A DNA stretch of 48,433 nucleotides from Jiangella asiatica (lineage in GTDB: Bacteria > Actinomycetota > Actinomycetes > Jiangellales > Jiangellaceae): assembly GCF_004349065.1 (NCBI RefSeq), contig NZ_SMKZ01000051.1, forward strand, positions 1-48,433, written 5' to 3'. The translations under genes were made by a program, and so were the position numbers. Shown in pieces: positions 19,547-27,817 of the stretch. Each line of letters opens with the position of its first letter. Position 1 is the stretch's first letter. The notes under the pieces are model-generated. The model worked only from the letters and a program-made list of their open reading frames with translations. It did no database searches and was not told where the DNA came from.

Positions 19547-22085
19547 AGACGGTCGGGCGGCGGCGCAGGCCGCCGACGGTGACCAGAGCGCCCGCCCCCA
19601 CCAGCGCGGCCGCGGTCCGGCCGGTGTCGCCGCCGCTCCATTCGCTGCCGGTGTCGGTGCCGCCGTCGGTACCCGTCTCCGTCCCGGTGTCGGTGCCACC
19701 GTCGGTACCCGTCTCCGTCCCGGTGTCGGTGCCACCGTCCGTTCCCGTCTCCGTCCCGGTGTCGGTGCCACCCTCGGTACCCGTCTCCGTCCCGGTGTCG
19801 GTGCCACCCTCGGTACCCGTCTCCGTCCCGGTGTCGGTGCCACCCTCGGTACCCGTCTCCGTCCCGGTGTCGGTGCCACCCTCGGTACCCGTCTCCGTCC
19901 CGGCGTCGGTGCCGCCGGACTCGTCGCCGCCGGACTCGTCACCGCCGGACTCGTCACCGCCGGACTCGTCGCCGCCGCCGTTCTCGTCTCCGCCTTCGTC
20001 CCCGTTCTCGTCGCCGCCGCCTTCGTCGCCGTTCTCGTCGCCGTTCTCGTCGGACGGGCGGTCGTCGTCGTTCTGGCCGCCGTCACCGTTGCCGTTGTCG
20101 TTGCCGTTGTCGTTGTCGCCGCCCTGGTCGTCGTCTCCGACGTTGGCAGGCTCGGGAAACTCCTCCTCCGGCAGGCCCTCCACGGCGGCTTCCATGAACG
20201 CCGTCCAGGTGCGGCCCGGGTAGGCGCCGCCGCTGAAGTGGTCCATGCCGCCGACGCCGTCGAGCGACTCGGTGCCCGCCGCGGTGCCGTCGCCGCGGAA
20301 GTAGACGACGGACGCGGCCAGCTGCGGCGTGTACCCGCTGAACCAGGCCGTCTTGTCGTCATGGGTGCCGGTCTTGGCGGCCACCGGGCGGTCGAGATCC
20401 TGCGCGACATCCGCGGTGCCTTGGTCGACGGTCTCGGTGAGCGAGTAGGTGACGTCGGCCATGACGTCGGGCTCGAACACCCGCTCGGTCGTGGCCTCGT
20501 GCGCGTAGTCGACCTGGCCGTCGCGGTCGAGCACCTCCGCCACGACGTACGGGTCGGCGTGCATGCCCTGGGCGGCGAGGGTGGCGTAGGAGTTCGCCAT
20601 GTTCAGCGCCGACACTCCGCCGATGCCGATGGTGACTCGAGGGTTGGCCTGCAGTTGATCGTCCTGGGGGAACCCGGCTCGCACCAGGGCGTCGATGACG
20701 GTCTCCGCGCCGATCTCCATGGTGAGGTCGACGAACGCGGTGTTGATGGAGTTCTCCATGGACCGTTCCAGCGACACCTGGCGGCCGTAGTCCTCCTCAC
20801 CCTGGTTGTTGACCGGTGGGCCGAGTTCGGGCGGATCGAACGGTGAGTTGCCCCAGAACCGGCTGTCCAGGGAGTAGCCGTTCTCCAACGCTGCGGCCAG
20901 GGTGAACGGCTTCACCGTCGAACCGGCCTGCGGCACGGCGTCGACGGCGTCGTTGAAGCTCTGCTGGACGGCGTCGGGCCCGCCGTAGACGGCGACGACG
21001 GCGCCGTCGTCCGGGCGCACGGCGGCCAGCCCGACGTGCACCCGATCGGCGTCCTCGGTGGGTCGCTCCTCGGTGACGGCGGCGACGGCCGCGGCTTGCG
21101 CCTGCGCGTTGAACGACGTGGTCACCCGCAGGCCGCCGGTCTCGACCTCCGGCTCGTCGTAGCCCATCGCCAGGAGCTCGTCGCGCACCATCATCAGCAG
21201 GTAGCCGTTGGGCCCGCCGTAACGGTTGACCTGCTGCTCGGGCAGGACCTCGGGCGGTGCCGTCGCGTCGGCGGTGGCCTGGTCGGTTGCGCCGGTGGTC
21301 ACCATGCCGTCGAGCACGTACTGGAAGCGCTGGGCGAACCGCTCGGCGTTCTCCGGCCCCAGTGTCGGGTCGTAGAGGGTGGGCGAGCGGAGGATCGCCG
21401 CGAGCGCGACACTCTGCGCGAGGTCGAGCTGCTCGACGTCGACGCCGAAGTACGACCGCGACGCCGTCTGGACGCCGTAGTTGCCGCGGCCGAACCAGAT
21501 CGTGTTCAGGTAATCGGCGAGTATCTGGTCCTTGTCGACCTCCTGGTCGATTTTCACCGAGATGACAAGCTCGCGCAGCTTGCGGGTGTAGGAGCGGTCC
21601 TGGGTCAGGTAGTAGTTCTTGACGTACTGCTGAGTGATCGTGGAGCCGCCGCCGGCGCTGGGGTTGCCGCGCAGAGTGTCCCACGCGGCCCGGGCCATGC
21701 CGGTGACGGAGAAGCCGGAGTTCTCGTAGAAGCTGCGGTCCTCCGCCGCCACCACGGCCTGCTTCAGGGTCTCCGGGATCTGCGCCGAGTCGACGATCTC
21801 GCGGTTCTCCGCGCTGAACCGGCCCAGCTCGGTCTCGCCGTCGTCGAAGTAGACGATGGTGGCCTCGGAGGTGGAGAAGTCGTTGGGTTCGGGCACGTCG
21901 ATGACCGCGAACGCGATGCCGATACCGGCCGCACCCAGCAGGAACAGCCCAAGCACCGAAAAACCGAACGTCTTCCAGTTGACGACGCGTCGCCACCCGG
22001 TCCGCTTGGGCCGGGTGGCTCGGTACCGGGGGCCTTTGTCTCCCCGGGCAGGCTCGTCAGGTTCAGGTTCGATGCTCATAGGCAT
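19545..22085 (-). CDS. Class A penicillin-binding protein (transglycosylase/transpeptidase) with long repeat tail
   Basis: This 846-residue enzyme polymerises and crosslinks peptidoglycan. A cytoplasmic basic N-terminus is followed by one membrane segment (about 38-62). The GT51 domain (about 95-270) has the catalytic Glu115 in EDRSFY and GGGSTITQQYVKN. The transpeptidase has Ser389 in STVK, SIN at 446-448 and KTGT at 571. From about residue 648 there is an acidic Asp/Asn/Gly/Glu tail, four ESGGD units and seven 12-residue Gly-Thr repeats. It then ends unusually with DTG, a hydrophobic stretch (TAAALVGAGALVTVGG) and LRRRPTV. Ordinary PonA tails lack such an end. Two ATGs (22085, 22079) are possible starts. 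Confidence 0.94.
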   Translation of the reverse strand: MPMSIEPEPDEPARGDKGPRYRATRPKRTGWRRVVNWKTFGFSVLGLFLLGAAGIGIAFAVIDVPEPNDFSTSEATIVYFDDGETELGRFSAENREIVDSAQIPETLKQAVVAAEDRSFYENSGFSVTGMARAAWDTLRGNPSAGGGSTITQQYVKNYYLTQDRSYTRKLRELVISVKIDQEVDKDQILADYLNTIWFGRGNYGVQTASRSYFGVDVEQLDLAQSVALAAILRSPTLYDPTLGPENAERFAQRFQYVLDGMVTTGATDQATADATAPPEVLPEQQVNRYGGPNGYLLMMVRDELLAMGYDEPEVETGGLRVTTSFNAQAQAAAVAAVTEERPTEDADRVHVGLAAVRPDDGAVVAVYGGPDAVQQSFNDAVDAVPQAGSTVKPFTLAAALENGYSLDSRFWGNSPFDPPELGPPVNNQGEEDYGRQVSLERSMENSINTAFVDLTMEIGAETVIDALVRAGFPQDDQLQANPRVTIGIGGVSALNMANSYATLAAQGMHADPYVVAEVLDRDGQVDYAHEATTERVFEPDVMADVTYSLTETVDQGTADVAQDLDRPVAAKTGTHDDKTAWFSGYTPQLAASVVYFRGDGTAAGTESLDGVGGMDHFSGGAYPGRTWTAFMEAAVEGLPEEEFPEPANVGDDDQGGDNDNGNDNGNGDGGQNDDDRPSDENGDENGDEGGGDENGDEGGDENGGGDESGGDESGGDESGGDESGGTDAGTETGTEGGTDTGTETGTEGGTDTGTETGTEGGTDTGTETGTEGGTDTGTETGTDGGTDTGTETGTDGGTDTGTETGTDGGTDTGSEWSGGDTGRTAAALVGAGALVTVGGLRRRPTV
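19650..19901. repeat. Seven tandem 36-bp repeats in the PBP tail
   Basis: Units begin at 19650, 19686, 19722, 19758, 19794, 19830 and 19866. Each encodes 12 residues of the pattern GTETGTxGGTDT, where x is Glu in four units and Asp in three. The units are nearly identical in DNA, so copy number probably varies between strains by slippage or recombination. A shorter 15-bp repeat (ESGGD, four copies) follows at about 19915-19975. Confidence 0.95.
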
Positions 22086-22331
22086 ATCGATGGTAAGTTG
22101 CGCTGCTTTGCTCCGACGTCGGTCACAAGAAGGACGCCTGGAGATACCAGCTTAGTTCCGCGCCGCCGGCCGTCGTGCCAGCCCTACCACCGGCCGTCCG
22201 GCCCGCCGCCCTGCGGGCACGGCGCAGCGACGTTTCTCCGCCACCCCCGCGAGCGGAGATCTCGAACCGCCGCGCCCTGCCCGCCGACCCCATATACCCG
22301 GCCGGCACATCGGTTGAAACCGCGACGAGCG

Positions 22332-22856
22332 TCACGAATCGCCGGTGTCACTCAGACCCAGCCGCTTCAGCGCCTCGTCGGCGATCTCGTCCGGCGTGCC
22401 GTCGATGGGCACGCGCACGCCGTCCTCGTCCGGCTCCAGCGGCTCCAGGGTGTCCAGTTGCGAGCGCAGCAGCGAGGGCGGCATGAAGTGGCCCTGGCGC
22501 TTGCGCATGCGCTCCGCGATCACTTCCGGGTCGCCGTCGAGATGGACGAAGCGCACGTGTCCGTCGGCCCCACGCAAGATGTCGCGGTAGGAACGACGCA
22601 GCGCCGAGCAGGTGATGACGCCGCACCGGCCGGCCTTGGTCTGCTCGGACAGCCAGTCACGCACGAGCTCCAACCAGGGCCAGCGGTCCGCGTCGGTGAG
22701 CGGCGTGCCGGCGGCCATCTTGGCCACGTTGGCCGGTGGATGCATGTCGTCGGCCTCGACGAACGGGCGGCCCAGGCGATCGGCCAGTCGCTTGGCGACC
22801 GTCGTCTTGCCCGAGCCGGAGACACCCATCACGACCAGATGCGCCACTGTGTTCAC
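22332..22856 (-). CDS. gntK: Gluconokinase, GntK type
   Basis: This 174-residue P-loop kinase phosphorylates gluconate to 6-phosphogluconate, feeding the pentose phosphate pathway. It shows the Walker A motif VVMGVSGSGKTTVAKRLA, EADDMHPPANVAKMAAGTPLTDADRWPWL, TCSALRRSYRDILR and GHFMPPSLLRSQLDTLEPLEPDE, all typical of GntK. GTG at 22856 is chosen; GTG at 22847 is equally possible, while the frame upstream to 22943 overlaps the divergent gene. No gluconate transporter or regulator is adjacent. Confidence 0.92.
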   Translation of the reverse strand: MNTVAHLVVMGVSGSGKTTVAKRLADRLGRPFVEADDMHPPANVAKMAAGTPLTDADRWPWLELVRDWLSEQTKAGRCGVITCSALRRSYRDILRGADGHVRFVHLDGDPEVIAERMRKRQGHFMPPSLLRSQLDTLEPLEPDEDGVRVPIDGTPDEIADEALKRLGLSDTGDS

Positions 22857-22899
22857 GCGGACCAGGATCACACACGCGATCTCCTGGAAGGACTCACCC

Positions 22900-23304
22900 A
22901 TGACCGAGACCCCGAGGGTGCGCGAGCTGCGCCTCGTCGTCACCGCCAGCGACTGGGACGCAGCGGTGCGGTTCTACCGCGACGTGCTCGGCCTGCCGCA
23001 GGCGGCGGACTTCTCCTCCCCCGACGGACGCGTCGTGCTGCTGGAGGCAGGCCGCGCGACGCTGGAGATCGTCGACCCGGACCAGGCGGAGTTCATCGAC
23101 CGGGTCGAGGTCGGCCGCAGGGTGGCCGGCCATGTCCGGGTCGCCCTGGAGGTGGACGACGCAGCAAGGGTCGCCGGCGAGCTGGCGGCGGGCGGTGCCG
23201 ACGTCGTCGCGGAGCCGACCCGCACGCCGTGGAACTCGCTGAACGCACGGCTCGACACGCCAGCCGGGCTGCACCTCACACTGTTCACGGAGTTGGACGC
23301 CTGA
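22900..23304 (+). CDS. VOC (glyoxalase/bleomycin-resistance fold) protein
   Basis: This 134-residue single-domain VOC protein begins with LRLVVTASDWDAAVRFYRDVLGL and ends with GLHLTLFTEL. The second half (HVRVALEVDDAARVAGELAAGGADVV) repeats the first fold unit. Members bind metals and act on small molecules as lyases, dioxygenases or drug-binding proteins; the substrate cannot be told. The ATG at 22900 has GGAAGGA 8 nt upstream. It is divergent from gntK. Confidence 0.82.
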   Translation: MTETPRVRELRLVVTASDWDAAVRFYRDVLGLPQAADFSSPDGRVVLLEAGRATLEIVDPDQAEFIDRVEVGRRVAGHVRVALEVDDAARVAGELAAGGADVVAEPTRTPWNSLNARLDTPAGLHLTLFTELDA

Positions 23305-23397
23305 CGCCGCTCACCTTCGTGCGGGCGTAGTGCCGGCGGGCCTTCGCGCGATTCCCGCCGGTGTGCTCTCGTAGAGGCCTCGGTCCGCGTCGGTCAG

Positions 23398-23403
23398 TAG
23401 GGT
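23398..23403 (+). promoter_or_regulatory. -10 hexamer of the frameshifted methyltransferase, leaderless start
   Basis: TAGGGT ends 6 nt before the GTG at 23410. The promoter looks intact although the gene is frameshifted. Confidence 0.45.
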
Positions 23404-23409
23404 CGCTGT

Positions 23410-24011
23410 GTGTCCGTGCCCGAGGTTCGTGAGGCTTACGCTGCTCGGGCAGCGGAGTACATCAGCCTGTTCGGCAGCATCGGGGCCGCGGCGGAGCACG
23501 ATCGCGAACACATACTCGGGTGGGCGCGAGGTATCAACGGGCAGATCATCGATGTCGGCTGCGGTCCGGGTCAGTGGACGAACTATCTGTCCAAGCGAGG
23601 CGTGGACATCGATGGTGTCGATCCCGTGCCGGAGTTCACAAGGCCGCTCGGCAGCGATATCCCGGCGTCGCCTACCGGATCGGTCATGCGCATCGCCTCG
23701 GCGTCGAGGACGCTAGCTTGGGAGGAGTCCTCGCCTGGTACTCACTGATCCACACCGACCCGGACCAGATCGGCGCGCTTCTCGCCGAGTTCGCGCGGTG
23801 CACACGGCCTGGCGGTGGCATGGCCATCGGCTTCTTCGAAGGGCCCGAGCTCGTGCCCTTCGACCATGCCGTGACCACGGCATACTTCTGGCCCATCGGG
23901 GTGCTGTCTTCGCAGGTCGAGCGGGCAGGATTCGCGGTGACTGACACTCATGCCCGCACCGATCCCGGCGTACGTCGGCAGGGGACGATCATCGCTCAGC
24001 GATGCGCATGA
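23410..24011 (+). pseudogene. Class I SAM-dependent methyltransferase, interrupted by one frameshift
   Basis: The first frame (23410 to about 23640) has the SAM-binding motif QIIDVGCGPGQWTNYLSKRGVDIDGVDPVPEF. It then degenerates, and the methyltransferase continues in another frame from about 23640 (ARQRYPGVAYRIGHAH ... WYSLIHTDPDQIGALLAEFARCTRPGGGMAIGFFEG) to the stop at 24011. The span of 602 bp is one base short of a multiple of three, so a single missing base near 23635-23645 (for example a G in AAGGCCG) explains it. It could be a true pseudogene or a sequence error. Intact, it would be about 200 residues; the substrate is unknown. Confidence 0.8.
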
Positions 24012-24044
24012 CGCCTGGTTCGTGCGTCGGATGTCGGCGATAGA

Positions 24045-25055
24045 TCACCGCTCGAACCCCAGGTGGACGTGGTCGCGGTGGAGGTCGTCGGCGAAATGGT
24101 CCCCACCTGGGCCGTCCGGGTCGATCGGGCCGCCGATCTCGTCGCTTCCGGTCGCGCGCACGGCGGCGAGGAACTCGCTCAACCGCGGGTCGTGGCGGGC
24201 CATGCTCGCGACCGGAGCACCGTCGACGGCCCAGATGTCGACCGCCCGCCCACGGGTGTGGTTGCTGGTCCGGTCGGTCCCGAAGACGTTCTCCGGATGG
24301 CCGGAGCGGAAGACCGACACCGACAGCTCGTACGTCCGTGACAGCGTCGTCAACGCCGCCACGACCCGGCTGTCGACCCTGCCGGCGGCCAGGTCCGCCA
24401 CCGCCGCGTCAGGCAGATGGACGCGGCCGCCGCCGGCCAGCTCCGCGGCCGGACCGGTCAGGGGCAGAGCGGCGCGATCGACGGCGGCGACCGGGCGGAG
24501 CTCCTTGACCGTCCACCCGTCCGGGCCCTTGGTCAGGCGGACGTCGACGGTGACGCTGCGGCTGTCCAGCTCGCGGTCGGCGATCCACGTCTGCTCGGCC
24601 ACCGCCATGACGCAGGCGGTGGCCCGCTCCAGCCCGCCGTACTGCGGATAGACGACGGTGACGACGGACGGCGTCGCCGTCGGCACCAGCGGACCGGCGG
24701 AGGCGACGAGACTCGGCGCCGCGCCGAGGTCGGCCAGCCGCCGGGACGCTTCCGCGGGGTCGGGAGCCGCACCCAGGGCCTCGATGACCTGGACCGCGGC
24801 CAGCTTGATCTCCGGGGAGATCTCGCCGGCCGCCGGCGTCCACGGCTGGGGCGCCGGCAGGTCCGGCACCGGCGCCAGGTGGTCTGAGCCGGCCAGGACA
24901 CCACCAGGCTGCTTGGGTGCGGTCTCCGGGGACCGGACCGCACGGGACTCCAGCGGCTCCTCCGTCCCGCAGGCCGCCATCAGGATCGTGCCGGCGGTGA
25001 GGCCGCCGCCCAGGGTGGCGCGCAGGAACGCGCGCCGGTCCAGCTGTCGCGTCAT
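24045..25055 (-). CDS. Tat-exported lipoprotein with D,D-carboxypeptidase-like (M15/hedgehog-fold) C-terminal domain
   Basis: The protein has 336 residues. The N-terminus has a twin-arginine motif (DRRAFLRATL) and a lipobox ending LMAAC, with Cys29 as the lipidated residue, so it should fold before export and be anchored on the outer face of the membrane. The middle (about 70-190) is a helical, NTF2-like region. The C-terminal part has SNHTRGRAVDIWAVDG and DHVHLGF, the H-x6-D ... H-x-H pattern of zinc D,D-peptidases. Substrate and activity are inferred. ATG at 25055 overlaps the acetyltransferase stop (ATGA), so the two are co-transcribed and probably act at the envelope. Confidence 0.75.
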   Translation of the reverse strand: MTRQLDRRAFLRATLGGGLTAGTILMAACGTEEPLESRAVRSPETAPKQPGGVLAGSDHLAPVPDLPAPQPWTPAAGEISPEIKLAAVQVIEALGAAPDPAEASRRLADLGAAPSLVASAGPLVPTATPSVVTVVYPQYGGLERATACVMAVAEQTWIADRELDSRSVTVDVRLTKGPDGWTVKELRPVAAVDRAALPLTGPAAELAGGGRVHLPDAAVADLAAGRVDSRVVAALTTLSRTYELSVSVFRSGHPENVFGTDRTSNHTRGRAVDIWAVDGAPVASMARHDPRLSEFLAAVRATGSDEIGGPIDPDGPGGDHFADDLHRDHVHLGFER

Positions 25056-25738
25056 CGAGCTCGCACGAATCGTGGGTCGATCCGGAAGGTCAGCACGCGG
25101 TCGCCGTCGCGGTCGACGTGGCTGCCGACCTGATGCCATCCCGCCCGCTCGTAGAAGCCGGCCGCGCCGCTGGCGCCGGCCTTCGTGACCAGCTCCGTCC
25201 GCTCCACGCCGGCCGCGGCGACGATGCCGAGGAACGCCTCGACCAGGGTGGTGCCGACGCCCTCGCCGCGGCCCTCGGGCGCGACGACGACGGCCTCCAG
25301 CACGGCGATCGGGGCGAACCCCGCCTCGGGCACGTCGCCCTTGCCGGCCACCCGAGCCGGTGCGGCGCCGCGTCCGAACAGCCGGCGGACATACCGCAGC
25401 CCGCGGGTCCGGAGGAACCCGAAGGCCACCCTCGGGCGCGTGAGCAGGCGGCCCAGCGCCGTCGCCATCAGCTCCCACCGGCGGTGGCTGATGATCCAGG
25501 CCACGTTGGCCGGCCGGTCGGTGGTGCCGAGCACGAAGCCGATCACCTCGTCGCCACGGGTCGCGACGAGGACCACGCCGTACGGCGACGCCACGTGCGC
25601 ACGGTGCCACCGCCGGACGAAACCCTCGCCGAGTCGAGGGAACAGCCCGTGTGGCAGCTCCGTCACGTGCAGCGACGCCGTCATTCGCAGCTGGTCGTCG
25701 CCCGCGGGCACGATGCCGGTCTCGCGACCTGTGCTCAT
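25052..25738 (-). CDS. GNAT family N-acetyltransferase
   Basis: This 228-residue protein carries the GNAT acetyl-CoA motif A as VVAPEGRGEGVGTTLVEAFL, preceded by the beta strand IAVLEAVVV and followed by GAAGFYERAGW. The N-terminal half has the V-loop type LVATRGDEVIGFVLGTTDRPANVAWI. The segment between (about 90-145) is a basic insert absent from short GNATs. The acceptor is unknown. It is upstream of and coupled to the Tat lipoprotein gene, and divergent from the two-component system, so it is a possible target of that system. Confidence 0.85.
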   Translation of the reverse strand: MSTGRETGIVPAGDDQLRMTASLHVTELPHGLFPRLGEGFVRRWHRAHVASPYGVVLVATRGDEVIGFVLGTTDRPANVAWIISHRRWELMATALGRLLTRPRVAFGFLRTRGLRYVRRLFGRGAAPARVAGKGDVPEAGFAPIAVLEAVVVAPEGRGEGVGTTLVEAFLGIVAAAGVERTELVTKAGASGAAGFYERAGWHQVGSHVDRDGDRVLTFRIDPRFVRAR

Positions 25739-25892
25739 GTCAGTCTCCTACCCATCGATGCCTCGTTGGCAACCGACCCCGCACTGGTAGACGCCCGGCG
25801 CGACCGCGACGATGTCGCCCAGCAGCAACCACCTGCCGACCCGCCGCGAGCGCGCCGGGAGCCACCAGCACGGTCCATCGTCGAGCGCGAAT

Positions 25893-25910
25893 CTCAGAGG
25901 AACCTCAGAG
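25893..25910. promoter_or_regulatory. Candidate response-regulator operator: CTCAGAG direct repeat with 11-bp period
   Basis: CTCAGAG occurs at 25893 and 25904, exactly one helical turn (11 bp) apart, about 20-40 bp before the response-regulator start and within the divergent region shared with the acetyltransferase. OmpR/PhoB-type regulators bind such tandem direct repeats, so this may be an autoregulatory site that also controls the divergent gene pair. Confidence 0.55.
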
Positions 25911-25931
25911 CGCACGTGCCACCATCGACGC

Positions 25932-26600
25932 ATGACAGCGGACCGTGGCAACCGGCTCCTGCTGGTCGAGGACGACGGCAAGCTGTCGGACCTGCTGAGC
26001 CGGCTCTTCACCGCCGAGGGCTACGAGGTGGGCGTCGCCCGTGACGGCCATAACGGCCTGCACCAGGCGCTGACCAGCCGGTTCGACGTCATGGTCATCG
26101 ACCGCGGCCTGCCGGCCATCGAGGGGGTCGACCTCGTCCGGAAGCTGCGCGCCCAGGGCATCACCACGCCGATCCTCGTGCTGACCGCGCGCGGCACCAC
26201 CGAGGACCGCGTGGAGGGCCTGGACGCCGGCGCCGAGGACTACGTCGTCAAGCCGTTCGAGATCGACGAGCTGCTGGCCCGGCTGCGGGCCCTGCTGCGG
26301 CGGCACACCGACACGTCGACCCGGCTGAACCTCGGCGAGCGGTACCTGGACATCTCGTCGCGGCGGGTGGTCGGCGGCGCGGCGCCGATCGAACTGTCCG
26401 GCCGCGAGAGCCAGCTGCTGCAGCTGTTCGCATCACACCCCACGCAGATCTTCACCCGCGACGACCTGCGCCGCCTCGTGTTCCAGGACGCGGACAGCCC
26501 GGGCGCTGTCGACACCTACGTCTACTATCTGCGCAGGAAACTCGGCCGTGACGTCATCCGGACCGTGCACGGCCTCGGCTATCAGATGGGGGCGGCTTGA
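25932..26600 (+). CDS. OmpR-family response regulator
   Basis: The protein has 222 residues. The receiver domain (about 8-120) has the acidic pair VEDD, phosphoacceptor Asp in VMVIDRGLPAIEG, Thr in VLTARG and Lys in VVKPFE. The winged helix (about 130-220) includes ELSGRESQLLQLFASHPTQIFTRDDLRRLVF and VHGLGYQM. The ATG at 25932 places the receiver at the N-terminus; the frame continues upstream into non-coding sequence. Its stop overlaps the kinase start (TTGA). It is probably autoregulated through the direct repeat at 25893. Confidence 0.95.
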   Translation: MTADRGNRLLLVEDDGKLSDLLSRLFTAEGYEVGVARDGHNGLHQALTSRFDVMVIDRGLPAIEGVDLVRKLRAQGITTPILVLTARGTTEDRVEGLDAGAEDYVVKPFEIDELLARLRALLRRHTDTSTRLNLGERYLDISSRRVVGGAAPIELSGRESQLLQLFASHPTQIFTRDDLRRLVFQDADSPGAVDTYVYYLRRKLGRDVIRTVHGLGYQMGAA

Positions 26601-27817
26601 CCTGGCGCCGCGACGGACCGAACCGTCGCCGTCCACAACCCGCGCTGAGCGACCGCCGGCTGCTGCGACGGGCGTCGCTCGTCGTCGCCGTCCAGACCGG
26701 CGTCGCCGCCGCGCTCGTCGTCGCCGCCGTCATCGGACTCGTCTATACGATCAGCCTGCAGGAACGGCACGAGTCCACCGAGCACAAGATGCAGGACAAG
26801 ATCGACAACTCCGCCGAGTACGACCTGCCGGCCGGGTCGCCGATGATCCTCGACGGCGTCCCGGAGGGCTGCGCCGAGTCCGACGTGGAGGCGGTCGTCG
26901 ACGAGCTGCCGCTCGGCGCCAGCGAGTTCGAGGCCTGTGACGCGCCGTTCTTCGCCTACGTGGCCGAGGTGAACGGCGAGCGGCTGGCGGCCGTCACCAG
27001 CTTCGTCGAGCAGCAAGAGGAGACCGAGCGGCTGGCCCGGCTGTCCATCCTGGTCGGCGCGATCGGAGTGCTGGCGGCGGCCGGACTCGGATGGCTGGTG
27101 GCGCGGCGGGCGGTGCGGCCGCTGGGCGACGCACTGGCCCTGCAGCGCCGCTTCGTCGCCGACACGAGCCATGAGCTGCGCACGCCGCTGGCGATCCTGC
27201 ACACCCGCGCTCAGCTGCTGCAGCGCGGTCCGGCCACCGACGACGACCAGCGCCAGGAGATCGCGCAGCTGGTCGATGACGCCAGGGTCCTCAACGACAT
27301 CGTCAACGACCTGCTGCTTTCCGCCGAGATGCAGTACCGGCCCGAGTCACGGCAGCCGGTCGACCTCGCCCGGGTGGCGACCGAGATCAAGGACTCCTTC
27401 TCCGCGACCGCCGACGAAGCCGGTGTCGACATCGTCGTCGACGCGGAGCCCGACGGCCGGCACGTCGTCACCGGAGTGCCGAGCGCGCTGCGCCGCGCGG
27501 TGGCCGCGCTCGTCGACAACGCCCTGGACCACGTGCAGCGCGGCGGCACCGTCACCATCGGCCTGACCAGCGACGACCGCTCGGTCCGCATCAGCGTGAT
27601 CGACGACGGCGTCGGCCTCGACCCGCAGCTGGCGGCAGAGCTGACCAAGCGCTTCCGCCGCGGCCACGAGGGGAACGGCAACGGCAACGGTCACCGCGTC
27701 GGTCTCGGCTTGGCGCTGGTCGACGAGGTGGTCCACGCCCACGACGGCGCCATGGCCATCGACGGCCGCCCCGGCGACGGCGCCACCGTCACGCTGACCT
27801 TCCCCGCCGCCCGTTGA
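26597..27817 (+). CDS. Sensor histidine kinase with a cysteine pair in its extracytoplasmic domain
   Basis: The 406-residue kinase has two membrane segments (about 28-52 and 150-168) flanking a sensor domain of about 95 residues. HisKA has the phosphorylated His192 in DTSHELRTPLAILHTR. The ATPase domain has N-box VAALVDNALDHV, DDGVGLD and GLGLALVDEV, with an unusual GNGNGNGH stretch in the ATP lid. The sensor region has only two cysteines, Cys92 and Cys114, which could form a disulfide. Cysteine pairs have been reported in CutS-type secretion-stress kinases, so redox or folding stress sensing is a reasonable but unproven idea. It starts with TTG overlapping the regulator stop. Confidence 0.93.
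   Translation: MTWRRDGPNRRRPQPALSDRRLLRRASLVVAVQTGVAAALVVAAVIGLVYTISLQERHESTEHKMQDKIDNSAEYDLPAGSPMILDGVPEGCAESDVEAVVDELPLGASEFEACDAPFFAYVAEVNGERLAAVTSFVEQQEETERLARLSILVGAIGVLAAAGLGWLVARRAVRPLGDALALQRRFVADTSHELRTPLAILHTRAQLLQRGPATDDDQRQEIAQLVDDARVLNDIVNDLLLSAEMQYRPESRQPVDLARVATEIKDSFSATADEAGVDIVVDAEPDGRHVVTGVPSALRRAVAALVDNALDHVQRGGTVTIGLTSDDRSVRISVIDDGVGLDPQLAAELTKRFRRGHEGNGNGNGHRVGLGLALVDEVVHAHDGAMAIDGRPGDGATVTLTFPAAR

Noticed and set aside
19579-20223. Plus-strand frame encoding Pro-Ser-Val repeats opposite the PBP tail
   Set aside because: Its repetitiveness is just the antisense of the Gly-Thr repeats in the PBP gene.
22123-22335. 70-codon minus-strand frame between the PBP and gntK genes
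   Set aside because: It is Arg/Gly-rich without a ribosome site or homology that I recognise. It lies in ordinary intergenic sequence.
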